Source: Ceratothoa steindachneri
Taxonomy: Eukaryota; Arthropoda; Malacostraca; Isopoda; Cymothoidae
DNA: 64,000 nt
Direction: 5' to 3'
Assembly: GCA_963969495.1 (NCBI GenBank)
Contig: OZ018335.1
Span: 88,136,440-88,200,439 of the forward strand
A program made the translations under genes and the position numbers. Below are positions 47,206-57,891 of the stretch, piece by piece. Every line of letters starts with the position of its first letter. The first letter of the stretch is position 1. A model generated the notes under the pieces. That model was not told where the DNA came from. It was given only the letters and a program-made list of their open reading frames with translations, and ran no database searches.

Positions 47206-48802
47206 TGCTCTATTATATGCCTTAATATTGTCGTTGCCTAGCCCTAGGTTGTTTGGCCGAACGGTGCAGAGCTCTTGAGGAAGGCCACGCCTGAACCCAG
47301 GGACTCCAGCAAAGTTCCCGCCGAATGTATTGTTGCGTTGTCTGCGTGGGTGGGTTGCGGCTTATAGTTGAAACCCACTTTAAAGTAATAATAATTCATG
47401 TTTTTTTCTGGTACAAGTTGACACAATTATTGTTACCACCAGTGTTCAATAAGTCTATTGTCTCTTTTACAAAATTTATTCTTTAAAGATCGTAAAGCCG
47501 AGAGTGATAATTTTATTTCCAGCCCGCTGACAGCTGCACTTTCCATATGGGCCTTACCCCCCCCCCTCCTCCCTCAATACAGGTGTCATTATTAATTAAC
47601 ACTTTTTCCCGCTCTCAGAAATGAAACGCTTGGCTTCAGTATCAACTAGAAAGCCGAAACGCGAAGATGTACACAATCACGTTTTCTGCCTGATTGAGTG
47701 AACACATAACGATTCTTTTCATTCCATAAACGCTAGTTTTTGTTATTATAAATGAGAAATTATTGTAATTTTTCATTCATTTTGATATCCACTATCAAAG
47801 TTGTTGCGAATAGTATTGAATAAATGACGATAAAGTGAAATTGTGACATAGTACTGATAGTTAATCGGTGTTATTATTGACAGATCAACATTTAAATCAT
47901 GTAACACATTTTTACACCATCAGAAGCAAATGGTAAGAATTATTTTAACTATTGGAGTTATTTATATTAGATTATACAAATTTCAAACTTATAATATTTC
48001 TGTTAAAAGGCAAAAACCATTAGGCGTATCAAGAAAAATGACTAAAATATTGATGAGAAGAGGAACAAAGTATGTTATCCTATGGATTCAATAGGCTTCG
48101 TGAACGACTGATCCATTTCATTTGTGAAATTTAATATACATTTGATTAGGCCTATTCGAATGTGGAAGGAAACCCATTCGCAAAAGATGTCTTCTGCAAG
48201 GATGGAAAGAGTGAATTGAGGAAATAAAGCCAAATATTTAGTGTAACTAATAAAAAAAATCTTTACTCGGTGGAGATAAAAATAAGAGAAATGGCAGAGA
48301 GAGTAAGAATAATTTAGATATAAATGGAAAATAATAGTGAAAAGAGAACAAACACCAAGAGTATCGTGAAGCCTAGATCATTAACGGTGTAGATGGTATT
48401 ACACGCCTTCAGGAAGGAGAACGTTGACTCAAGATTACGAACTTAAGGAAAGGGGAGAAAAGAAACAGGAAAGAAAGAGAGAAAAACAAAATTAGATTGA
48501 TTGAAAAGGTTAAAAACAGCCAATGGATGTTGCGCCATATTCGACAACACCGTATGATGTAGGAACCATCAATTGGAGCTCCTTTTGGCCATGTTAAATG
48601 TCATTGCCTCCTGAGCTAATTTATTTTAAGGCTTTAGCACCACGGCTGTGATGGTTCACACGGAGCTAAAACTATATACTCATGTACCAAATGCTTCAAC
48701 GACGCTCTCAATGTTTTAGCACTTAAGAGCAATATCTCACCCAACAGAGTAAATTGTTTAAACATTTTAAGAAGGAAGACGCAATTTTACCGGGTTTTTA
48801 TA

Positions 48803-48806
<4 letters not shown>
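47206..48806. other. Spacer, nothing recognised
   Basis: Mostly AT-rich with a C9 run near 47560. A 60-codon minus-strand frame at 47244-47426 has no recognisable motif. Confidence 0.4.
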
Positions 48807-48869
<63 letters not shown>

Positions 48870-48870
48870 T
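48807..48870. repeat. (TA)n microsatellite, left of the palindrome
   Basis: About 57 bp of AT dinucleotides then CATATATATT, abutting the palindrome. Confidence 0.95.
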
Positions 48871-48874
48871 ATTC

Positions 48875-48977
48875 AGTAAGAAGGGCAAAACGAAGGAGGC
48901 GGGTCCCATCTTTAATTCCAACGTTTCGGGTTGGAATTAAAGATGGGACCTGCCTTCTTTGTTTTGTCCTTCTTACT
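48875..48977. repeat. Near-perfect palindrome, 48-bp arms
   Basis: The left arm 48875-48922 and right arm 48930-48977 are reverse complements at 44 of 48 positions around a 7-base loop GTTTCGG. The arms contain AGTAAGAAGGGCAAAACG and GGGTCCCATCTTTAATTCC. It lies between two (TA)n tracts, a common setting for hairpin-ended mobile sequences. Confidence 0.95.
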
Positions 48978-49013
48978 AAATATAAGACTCAAGCTTTGTA
49001 GAAGAAAACTAGG

Positions 49014-49122
<109 letters not shown>

Positions 49123-49123
49123 A

Positions 49124-49230
49124 TTTAGGAGACAGGTTTTCTGAAGTGAATGGTTTCCATCATCAGTCCAAGAATAATAACTGATAATTGGTGATGTAGG
49201 GCGGAGACTTCCGAAACCTGTCTCCCAAAT
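49124..49230. other. Inverted repeat whose arms look like hammerhead ribozyme halves
   Basis: Arms of about 20 bp (GGAGACAGGTTTTCTGAAGT at 49128 and its near reverse complement ending in CTGTCTCCC at 49226) flank about 60 bp. On the minus strand the order is GGA, perfect core CTGATGA (plus 49160-49166), a weak stem II, GAAA (plus 49138-49141), GTC (plus 49131-49133) and TCC, which pairs with GGA. On the plus strand the other arm has CCGAAACCTGTCTCC: GAAAC, two-base loop, GTC. This is the arrangement of minimal type I hammerheads. Helices are short, so activity is uncertain. Confidence 0.35.
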
Positions 49231-49980
49231 ATAGAATTCTATTTTTTATAGAAACTCTTTAAAAATGTGTCTTCCTTCTAAATTATTTAAAAATATCTAT
49301 TCATCGGTAATCCTTCAGAATAGCTTGGTCGAGAAATTTGTGTTTTTATCCAACTGGAAACCAATCAAAACCAACTGCGGGCAATAAAAAAATTAAAATA
49401 TTAATTCACGCATTGTATAAAAAAGTCATGATTTAGCTATCTTTATAAAACTAACCATTGTTTACTTATCTTCAGGACCTGCAAAAGTTTTTGAAATGTG
49501 GAAAAGTAAAGAGTGGATAGTTTGGCTATAATAGAAATATCAGGGCTGATGCAATGCGCTATTAATATTTGGAATCATAATTACTTGCTGTTGTTGTTTC
49601 TTTGCTGTTTTCCAATTAGTTAAAAATAAACATACAGTTCTTGGCCAAGCTACTCTGGAAGATTAACCCTGTACTATATAGAGTATCGCAGTCAACGAGT
49701 TATAGGTTCCTTACCTGCCCCAGCAATCTAGGTCAATTATGTTTGCCCTTCCAGCCCCCCCCCCCCCCGAGATGAATTTTGCTTCTCCTCCCCGTTTTTC
49801 TTATTCTGTCTGTTATTGTCCTCATGATAGGGACTATACTGTCGATGGATTGAATAAATATCCACGACCTGTTCACTAACCTAACGAGTTAGTAGTTAAG
49901 AATGGTTCTGCTTCTGGTTGGGCTAGAAACAACTCTTGAGGTCCATACACCAGCACAGCTTAAACTGGTGAATAAAATTA
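49231..49980. other. Spacer, nothing recognised
   Basis: AT-rich; a C13 run near 49757. No gene. Confidence 0.4.
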
Positions 49981-50423
49981 TTTGGGAAGTTGTGGTGGTG
50001 GTTCGCCAATCTGCCTTTATCCAGGTGGATCCCGACCGGATAATGAAATAGACATAAAGGTCAGTATGACAATCGGTGGTGAGCCCGAGGGCACCAGGGG
50101 CCGGTCCTCTATGGGGAGTGGTGCCAGAGAGTATTATTATGTTTTTGACACCAAACCGCTTTCAGGTGGAACCTTCGTTGCCCTGAGGTAGAGGGATCTG
50201 TTCTGCGTCCGAGGTATGTGGATATAGATACCCGTCGGCAGAATTTCTTGGAACAGAGAGAATGTATGTGTTGTGCTGCGAAGACCGGAGAGAAACGAAA
50301 GCAATGTTGCAATTGGCTCTGTGCGTGATGCGAAGTGTAAGATCTACCCACCCGAATACAGGGTGAGCACAGTGGGTCCACCAATTGGTAGCCAGATCTC
50401 GCTTTGCGCTGACGTTTGTGTCC

Positions 50424-50495
50424 GCTCTTCCCGGGATCGACCCCGGTACCGCCACGTTAGCGGACAAACGCCTTATCTACTCGGTTAGCAAGAGC
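50424..50495 (-). repeat. tRNA-like head of a probable SINE
   Basis: The minus strand forms a 72-nt tRNA-like sequence: acceptor strands GCTCTTG and GAAGAGC pair except the last position, and the T arm CCGGG-GTCGAT-CCCGG is perfect and contains a box B-like GGGTCGATCC. The D-arm region CTAACCGAGTAGATAAGG resembles box A, but D and anticodon stems are poor, so it is not a working tRNA. The minus-strand continuation to about 49985 may be the SINE body. No A-rich tail or target duplication was confirmed. Confidence 0.45.
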
Positions 50496-50782
50496 TCTTT
50501 TTGAGGAGTGAATGACTTAATTAATTTATTCAGATAAATATTTAAAATTTATAAAATGTTTGCCATTAATGTGGCTAATTACATAGAGCTCTTATTGAGG
50601 TTTTCCTCCCTACCAATGGTTTTATCTTCTTGAATAAAATCAAATCAAGGCACTTCAGCCGCTAATAATAATGACAATTTTGTTGTTTGATCAGTGTTAT
50701 CATTTCGAAAACAGTAATCACTTTAAAAATATAATAATTACTCCTATCAAGCACATTTTTGCGAATCCATTTATAGCGATAC

Positions 50783-51232
50783 CAGGCAATGGCTTCGCCA
50801 CGGGGGAGCTTGCGCTTCGCTACCCTGATTAAAATTTAAAATCTCAAAAAAAGCAGCCATGGTTAAATTTTTATACATTTTCTGAACTTCGCCAATTATA
50901 ATAATTTTAAAAAGGAGCTCAAAACTAAATTTCTTTCCTTTCAAAATATCACGTTGCTAAAATATAGAGTTATAGAAGAAGAAGATATATAAAAATAAAT
51001 TTTCTGAACTTCACCATTTGTAATTCTTTGGGTTTTTAATAATTCACAAAATTTCGATACTTTTATTTATTTCTGAACTTCACCATTTTGTTTTTTGATA
51101 TTATAAGAGAATTATTAGGAATAACTTTGATAAAAACATAAGTCATAACCAAACTAAGATGAAATTATTATTCAAATACTCAAAAAATTCCCTTCTTAAA
51201 TTATCATGTTAGTGATGATGATGATGATAATT
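50783..51232. mobile_element. Solo arm of the foldback element
   Basis: Matches the right arm at 25625-26003 in the same orientation, from GGCAATGGCTTCGCCAC through ...AGCCATGGTTAAATTTTTAT and CATAACCAAACTAAGATGAA to the GATGATGATGATGATAA end. It also carries the extra block missing from the left arm at 24739, so it is closer to the right arm. No opposing arm is nearby. Confidence 0.8.
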
Positions 51233-51906
51233 ATAACTTATTTTTTTATATTTTTGTCTTACTAGGACGACGTGACATTGTAGAATTATTTTAGGCAAAA
51301 ATTATTATAATGACGTCGCATTGTAGACATATTTCCAACTGAGCTTTTTTCGTCACCTTTTCTTCCAATTCTCTCTTTTTTTGATTTGACAACTTTGCGG
51401 AATGATTTGTGTTGGGTGTAAAAATGTATTTTGAAGCCCTCGTAAAAGAGGTTCCCAGCAACCCTAATTGTGCCCTAGAATTTTGGAGGATTTTTATTAT
51501 AGTTTCAGCCACGCTATTAATCGAAGGCTCGTTGTTATATTTCTATATCTTCAATATAGATATATCGATTAGCATCACATTGAGATAAACGTAAATTGAA
51601 CAACGACGCAGAAGGTTATGAATTTCCTCAAGCGGAGATTAGATTTTAGATATTTAAACGATTTGTGTTGGACTGTTGTATAATTCCAAATTCCGCGGTA
51701 ATAAACAAAACAAAACAAAAATGCACCGATATAGACTTATTATGCGCCAACATTCAGGTTAGCTTATTTATTTTTTGCAATAGTGTTGTAGGTCATGAGT
51801 CCAATTTTGTACTTCTATTTTCGCCGTTGGTAGTAAAAATAGAGCAAAATCAAGGTTGAATCTGATTTCGGCGGAATCGGATACAAACTTTGTTTTGCTA
51901 CATTTC
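51233..51906. other. Unique left flank of the macrosatellite
   Basis: AT-rich sequence without recognisable genes. Homology with the unit begins at 51907/51908 (GTCTTCTAACC). Confidence 0.5.
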
Positions 51907-52408
51907 GTCTTCTAACCACACAAAAAGAAGATTTGGACACAACACACGAAATACTACAAAAGGAAGTAATTTAATGTATAGAAAAGGCGATTACGTTAAG
52001 GTAAATAATATCCGAACAAAGATTCGCCCTTGGCTGAATTAAAAACCAAGAAACGGTATTCACTTTAGTATGTTGATTCGGTTTTAACAACTTGTCACAG
52101 CAGTACAGGAACATCCTAGTCACTGATAAAAGAAATATGCATAAGTGTAGAAGTATATTGCTTGTCATTTATTTATGGTGAACATACACAATAAAAAAAA
52201 ACGTTTCTAAGAAGAAATTGGTTCAATCTTCAAAAAAGCAATTTACCTATTTTAGTTTATGTAAGCTGGAAAAATTCGAATACGAAGGGCGGTCAATAAG
52301 TTTTGCGAATCGGTAGGGCAAAACAGAGGAAGGGGGATGGCTGTTTGTGGGGGTGTTAGAATAAGTTATGACAAGTTAGGACCTGCAGCCGCACGCTCCT
52401 TACTAGTC

Positions 52409-52416
52409 TATTTAAG
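52409..52416 (+). promoter_or_regulatory. TATA-like box upstream of the HTH frame (unit 1; repeated every 1563 bp)
   Basis: TATTTAAG lies 45 bp upstream of the ATG at 52461, followed by AAGCAGTAGCTGATCGCAGA. The same box and spacing are present in every unit and in the dispersed element at 30207. Suggests a retained core promoter of the original transposase; not proven. Confidence 0.4.
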
Positions 52417-52460
52417 AAGCAGTAGCTGATCGCAGATCGTCAGTCACAAATTTTTCAACA

Positions 52461-52877
52461 ATGGAGAAGGTTGAGCACCGCTCGGTGATCAAATTTTTGA
52501 CCAAGGAAGGTAAGAATGCAAAAGAGATCCATGAACGCATGGTTGCAGTGTACACCGACACCGCCCATTCTTATGCAACCATTGCTCGCTGGAATAGGGA
52601 GTTCTGCCGTGGTCGTGAGTCCCTTGAAGATGACCCCCGTCCAAGACGCCCGTCAAACCTGACCAACGAGGACAATGTGGCCCGTGTGGAGAGGATGATC
52701 CTCGAAAATCGACGGGTGAAGTTCGAAGAAATCGAGCGAGAACTTGGAATATCACATGGAAGTGTTATCAACATCATCTACGACAATTTGGCCATGACCA
52801 AGGTCTCTGCCCTTTGGGTCCCTAGAAACCTCACGCCCCATGATCGACTTCAACGTCGTCAAAGTCCACAAGGCTAG
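52461..52877 (+). CDS. Mariner transposase DNA-binding half, array copy 1
   Basis: A 138-codon frame starting MEKVEHRSVIKFLTKEGKNA. Residues about 5-50 form the first helix-turn-helix (Mos1-type; YATIARWNREF is the recognition helix region). SLEDDPRPRRPSN (about 54-66) is the linker that usually reads GRP. ERMILENRRVKFEEI and ELGISHGSVINIIYDNLAM (about 75-112) form the second HTH. The frame ends in LQRRQSPQG right after the deletion junction. In mariners this half binds the terminal inverted repeats; the catalytic half is absent, so the product could bind but not cut. Expression is unknown. Best start is the ATG after TTTTTCAACA, as in the dispersed copy. Confidence 0.6.
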   Translation: MEKVEHRSVIKFLTKEGKNAKEIHERMVAVYTDTAHSYATIARWNREFCRGRESLEDDPRPRRPSNLTNEDNVARVERMILENRRVKFEEIERELGISHGSVINIIYDNLAMTKVSALWVPRNLTPHDRLQRRQSPQG

Positions 52878-53339
52878 AGTTGCACACGTGCGGATTCGAG
52901 GAGCTCAACCATCCCTCCTACAGTCCAGATCTCGCCCCTAGCGACTACTTTTCATTCCGCCAGCTCAAGGCTGCACTGCGTGGACGACGGTTTGTGGACG
53001 ATGAAGATGTTCAGCTCGCCGTCCAGGAGTGGATTGAACAGCAGTCTGGAGATTTCTGGTTGTCGGGAATTCGAAGCCTCAGGGACAAGTAGCGCAAGTG
53101 CATTGAAGTCGAGGGTAGTTATATTGAAAAATAATAAATCCCTTTTCCTCATATCTCGTTTTCTTATATCCGAATTGCAAAACTTATTGACCGCTCCTCC
53201 TAATTATTTTGTTCTTAATTTTTTAGAGCTCTAGTTTTCTTTGCAGTCTCTAGATCCAAAGTTGTCCACTCGAGTTATATACATTTCATTCATTTTCACT
53301 TTTAACAACTACGAGGTCACTTCTATTTGAAATTATAAG

Positions 53340-53537
53340 ATGAGAGCTCCGTCAAGAAAGTGTAATGCGGATGCTGACAGACAAAAGGAGAATCCAACCA
53401 GAGAATCGAAAGAACAGGGCATAATAGTAATCAAGGCAGCTACAGTACCGTCCAAGACTAGAGAACAAAGTCTTCTAACCACACAAAAAGAAGATTTGGA
53501 CACAACACACGAAATACTACAAAAGGAAGTAATTTAA
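53340..53537 (+). other. 65-codon frame spanning the unit junction (recurs in each full unit)
   Basis: MRAPSRKCNADADRQKENPT...KAATVPSKTREQ is encoded at the right end of a unit, passes through the Tc1-type terminus (TVPSKTREQ) and continues as LLTTQKEDLDTTHEILQKEV in the next unit. It exists only because units are adjacent. Copies at 54903, 56466, 58029, 59592, 61155 and 62718 encode the same peptide. It matches nothing I recognise and may be chance, but it is open in all seven junctions. Confidence 0.25.
53441..53469 (+). repeat. Truncated Tc1-type terminus at the unit junction (repeated every 1563 bp)
   Basis: TA-CAGTACCGTCCAAGACTA continues to GAGAACAAA and stops at the junction with the next unit. 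It matches the right terminus of the MITE at 114-651 apart from one substitution (AAGAC for AAAAC). Present at the right edge of every complete unit. Confidence 0.85.
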
Positions 53538-53843
53538 TGTATAGAAAAGGCGATTACGTTAAGGTAAATAATATCCGAACAAAGATTCGCCCTTGGCTGA
53601 ATTAAAAACCAAGAAACGGTATTCACTTTAGTATGTTGATTCGGTTTTAACAACTTGTCACAGCAGTACAGGAACATCCTAGTCACTGATAAAAGAAATA
53701 TGCATAAGTGTAGAAGTATATTGCTTGTCATTTATTTATGGTGAACATACACAATAAAAAAAAACGTTTCTAAGAAGAAATTGGTTCAATCTTCAAAAAA
53801 GCAATTTACCTATTTTAGTTTATGTAAGCTGGAAAAATTCGAA

Positions 53844-54765
53844 TACGAAGGGCGGTCAATAAGTTTTGCGAATCGGTAGGGCAAAACAGAGGAAGGGGGA
53901 TGGCTGTTTGTGGGGGTGTTAGAATAAGTTATGACAAGTTAGGACCTGCAGCCGCACGCTCCTTACTAGTCTATTTAAGAAGCAGTAGCTGATCGCAGAT
54001 CGTCAGTCACAAATTTTTCAACAATGGAGAAGGTTGAGCACCGCTCGGTGATCAAATTTTTGACCAAGGAAGGTAAGAATGCAAAAGAGATCCATGAACG
54101 CATGGTTGCAGTGTACACCGACACCGCCCATTCTTATGCAACCATTGCTCGCTGGAATAGGGAGTTGTGCCGTGGTCGTGAGTCCCTTGAAGATGACCCC
54201 CGTCCAAGACGCCCGTCAAACCTGACCAACGAGGACAATGTGGCCCGTGTGGAGAGGATGATCCTCGAAAATCGACGGGTGAAGTTCGAAGAAATCGAGC
54301 GAGAACTTGGAATATCACATGGAAGTGTTATCAACATCATCTACGACAATTTGGCCATGACCAAGGTCTCTGCCCTTTGGGTCCCTAGAAACCTCACGCC
54401 CCATGATCGACTTCAACGTCGTCAAAGTCCACAAGGCTAGAGTTGCACACGTGCGGATTCGAGGAGCTCAACCATCCCTCCTACAGTCCAGATCTCGCCC
54501 CTAGCGACTACTTTTCATTCCGCCAGCTCAAGGCTGCACTGCGTGGACGACGGTTTGTGGACGATGAAGATGTTCAGCTCGCCGTCCAGGAGTGGATTGA
54601 ACAGCAGTCTGGAGATTTCTGGTTGTCGGGAATTCGAAGCCTCAGGGACAAGTAGCGCAAGTGCATTGAAGTCGAGGGTAGTTATATTGAAAAATAATAA
54701 ATCCCTTTTCCTCATATCTCGTTTTCTTATATCCGAATTGCAAAACTTATTGACCGCTCCTCCTA
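53844..54765 (+). mobile_element. Deleted mariner-like element, array copy 2
   Basis: As copy 1. C-terminal frame 54443-54655 also ends at RDK with TAG; DYFSF. The HTH frame has ELCRG. Confidence 0.9.
54024..54440 (+). CDS. Mariner DNA-binding half, array copy 2
   Basis: Open over all 138 codons. Differs from copy 1 by Phe to Leu in REF/REL near residue 48. Confidence 0.6.
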   Translation: MEKVEHRSVIKFLTKEGKNAKEIHERMVAVYTDTAHSYATIARWNRELCRGRESLEDDPRPRRPSNLTNEDNVARVERMILENRRVKFEEIERELGISHGSVINIIYDNLAMTKVSALWVPRNLTPHDRLQRRQSPQG

Positions 54766-55406
54766 ATTATTTTGTTCTTAATTTTTTAGAGCTCTAGTTT
54801 TCTTTGCAGTCTCTAGATCCAAAGTTGTCCACTCGAGTTATATACATTTCATTCATTTTCACTTTTAACAACTACGAGGTCACTTCTATTTGAAATTATA
54901 AGATGAGAGCTCCGTCAAGAAAGTGTAATGCGGATGCTGACAGACAAAAGGAGAATCCAACCAGAGAATCGAAAGAACAGGGCATAATAGTAATCAAGGC
55001 AGCTACAGTACCGTCCAAGACTAGAGAACAAAGTCTTCTAACCACACAAAAAGAAGATTTGGACACAACACACGAAATACTACAAAAGGAAGTAATTTAA
55101 TGTATAGAAAAGGCGATTACGTTAAGGTAAATAATATCCGAACAAAGATTCGCCCTTGGCTGAATTAAAAACCAAGAAACGGTATTCACTTTAGTATGTT
55201 GATTCGGTTTTAACAACTTGTCACAGCAGTACAGGAACATCCTAGTCACTGATAAAAGAAATATGCATAAGTGTAGAAGTATATTGCTTGTCATTTATTT
55301 ATGGTGAACATACACAATAAAAAAAAACGTTTCTAAGAAGAAATTGGTTCAATCTTCAAAAAAGCAATTTACCTATTTTAGTTTATGTAAGCTGGAAAAA
55401 TTCGAA

Positions 55407-56328
55407 TACGAAGGGCGGTCAATAAGTTTTGCGAATCGGTAGGGCAAAACAGAGGAAGGGGGATGGCTGTTTGTGGGGGTGTTAGAATAAGTTATGACAA
55501 GTTAGGACCTGCAGCCGCACGCTCCTTACTAGTCTATTTAAGAAGCAGTAGCTGATCGCAGATCGTCAGTCACAAATTTTTCAACAATGGAGAAGGTTGA
55601 GCACCGCTCGGTGATCAAATTTTTGACCAAGGAAGGTAAGAATGCAAAAGAGATCCATGAACGCATGGTTGCAGTGTACACCGACACCGCCCATTCTTAT
55701 GCAACCATTGCTCGCTGGAATAGGGAGTTCTGCCGTGGTCGTGAGTCCCTTGAAGATGACCCCCGTCCAAGACGCCCGTCAAACCTGACCAACGAGGACA
55801 ATGTGGCCCGTGTGGAGAGGATGATCCTCGAAAATCGACGGGTGAAGTTCGAAGAAATCGAGCGAGAACTTGGAATATCACATGGAAGTGTTATCAACAT
55901 CATCTACGACAATTTGGCCATGACCAAGGTCTCTGCCCTTTGGGTCCCTAGAAACCTCACGCCCCATGATCGACTTCAACGTCGTCAAAGTCCACAAGGC
56001 TAGAGTTGCACACGTGCGGATTCGAGGAGCTCAACCATCCCTCCTACAGTCCAGATCTCGCCCCTAGCGACTACTTTTCATTCCGCCAGCTCAAGGCTGC
56101 ACTGCGTGGACGACGGTTTGTGGACGATGAAGATGTTCAGCTCGCCGTCCAGGAGTGGATTGAACAGCAGTCTGGAGATTTCTGGTTGTCGGGAATTCGA
56201 AGCCTCAGGGACAAGTGGCGCAAGTGCATTGAAGTCGAGGGTAGTTATATTGAAAAATAATAAATCCCTTTTCCTCATATCTCGTTTTCTTATATCCGAA
56301 TTGCAAAACTTATTGACCGCTCCTCCTA
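55407..56328 (+). mobile_element. Deleted mariner-like element, array copy 3
   Basis: As copy 1, but the TAG is TGG, so the C-terminal frame (56006-56260, 84 codons) runs to the natural mariner end SYIEK. DYFSF, RDKWRK. Confidence 0.9.
55587..56003 (+). CDS. Mariner DNA-binding half, array copy 3
   Basis: Open over 138 codons; same protein as copy 1. Confidence 0.6.
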   Translation: MEKVEHRSVIKFLTKEGKNAKEIHERMVAVYTDTAHSYATIARWNREFCRGRESLEDDPRPRRPSNLTNEDNVARVERMILENRRVKFEEIERELGISHGSVINIIYDNLAMTKVSALWVPRNLTPHDRLQRRQSPQG

Positions 56329-56969
56329 ATTATTTTGTTCTTAATTTTTTAGAGCTCTAGTTTTCTTTGCAGTCTCTAGATCCAAAGTTGTCCACTCGAG
56401 TTATATACATTTCATTCATTTTCACTTTTAACAACTACGAGGTCACTTCTATTTGAAATTATAAGATGAGAGCTCCGTCAAGAAAGTGTAATGCGGATGC
56501 TGACAGACAAAAGGAGAATCCAACCAGAGAATCGAAAGAACAGGGCATAATAGTAATCAAGGCAGCTACAGTACCGTCCAAGACTAGAGAACAAAGTCTT
56601 CTAACCACACAAAAAGAAGATTTGGACACAACACACGAAATACTACAAAAGGAAGTAATTTAATGTATAGAAAAGGCGATTACGTTAAGGTAAATAATAT
56701 CCGAACAAAGATTCGCCCTTGGCTGAATTAAAAACCAAGAAACGGTATTCACTTTAGTATGTTAATTCGGTTTTAACAACTTGTCACAGCAGGACAGGAA
56801 CATCCTAGTCACTGATAAAAGAAATATGCATAAGTGTAGAAGTATATTGCTTGTCATTTATTTATGGTGAACATACACAATAAAAAAAAACGTTTCTAAG
56901 AAGAAATTGGTTCAATCTTCAAAAAAGCAATTTACCTATTTTAGTTTATGTAAGCTGGAAAAATTCGAA

Positions 56970-57891
56970 TACGAAGGGCGGTCAATAAGTTTTGCGAATC
57001 GGTAGGGCAAAACAGAGGAAGGGGGATGGCTGTTTGTGGGGGTGTTAGAATAAGTTATGACAAGTTAGGACCTGCAGCCGCACGCTCCTTACTAGTCTAT
57101 TTAAGAAGCAGTAGCTGATCGCAGATCGTCAGTCACAAATTTTTCAACAATGGAGAAGGTTGAGCACCGCTCGGTGATCAAATTTTTGACCAAGGAAGGT
57201 AAGAATGCAAAAGAGATCCATGAACGCATGGTTGCAGTGTACACCGACACCGCCCATTCTTATGCAACCATTGCTCGCTGGAATAGGGAGTTCTGCCGTG
57301 GTCGTGAGTCCCTTGAAGATGACCCCCGTCCAAGACGCCCGTCAAACCTGACCAACGAGGACAATGTGGCCCGTGTGGAGAGTATGATCCTCGAAAATCG
57401 ACGGGTGAAGTTCGAAGAAATCGAGCGAGAACTTGGAATATCACATGGAAGTGTTATCAACATCATCTACGACAATTTGGCCATGACCAAGGTCTCTGCC
57501 CTTTGGGTCCCTAGAAACCTCACGCCCCATGATCGACTTCAACGTCGTCAAAGTCCACAAGGCTAGAGTTGCACACGTGCGGATTCGAGGAGCTCAACCA
57601 TCCCTCCTACAGTCCAGATCTCGCCCCTAGCGACTACTTTTTATTTCGCCAGCTCAAGGCTGCACTGCGTGGACGACGGTTTGTGGACGATGAAGATGTT
57701 CAGCTCGCCGTCCAGGAGTGGATTGAACAGCAGTCTGGAGATTTCTGGTTGTCGGGAATTCGAAGCCTCAGGGACAAGTGGCGCGAGTGCATTGAAGTCG
57801 AGGGTAGTTATATTGAAAAATAATAAATCCCTTTTCCTCATATCTCGTTTTCTTATATCCGAATTGCAAAACTTATTGACCGCTCCTCCTA
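56970..57891 (+). mobile_element. Deleted mariner-like element, array copy 4
   Basis: C-terminal frame 57569-57823 with DYFLF and RDKWRE. The HTH frame has ESM in place of ERM. Confidence 0.9.
57150..57566 (+). CDS. Mariner DNA-binding half, array copy 4
   Basis: Open over 138 codons; Arg to Ser (ERM to ESM) in the first helix after the linker. Confidence 0.6.
   Translation: MEKVEHRSVIKFLTKEGKNAKEIHERMVAVYTDTAHSYATIARWNREFCRGRESLEDDPRPRRPSNLTNEDNVARVESMILENRRVKFEEIERELGISHGSVINIIYDNLAMTKVSALWVPRNLTPHDRLQRRQSPQG

Larger units (their letters stand above)
52281..53202 (+). mobile_element. Deleted mariner-like element, array copy 1
   Basis: The left terminus TA-CGAAGGGCGGTCAATAAG and right terminus (reverse complement GGAGGAGCGGTCAATAAG) retain most of the 24-bp inverted repeat seen intact at 30207, with TA at both ends. 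Contents: a TATTTAAG box, HTH frame 52461-52877, then C-terminal frame 52880-53092 with YSPDLAPSDYF (third catalytic Asp) and RDK followed by TAG. The segment encoding the first two catalytic Asp is missing, and the deletion shifts the frame between the halves. Copy-specific: DYFSF, stop after RDK. Confidence 0.9.

Noticed and set aside
48930..48977. Palindrome as a transcription terminator
   Set aside because: A 48-bp hairpin between TA tracts in an animal genome is not a rho-independent terminator; a mobile or replication-derived origin is more likely.
50424..50495. Functional tRNA gene
   Set aside because: The D stem and anticodon stem do not form properly and the acceptor has a mismatch at the seventh pair.
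52008..52168. 65-codon minus-strand frame in several units (51971-52168 and equivalents)
   Set aside because: It is lost in some units by the TTGATTCGG to TTAATTCGG change and shows no motif; treated as chance.
52489..52755. 88- and 68-codon minus-strand frames repeated in every macrosatellite unit
   Set aside because: They lie antisense to the mariner DNA-binding frame and carry no family motif; they are shadows of it.
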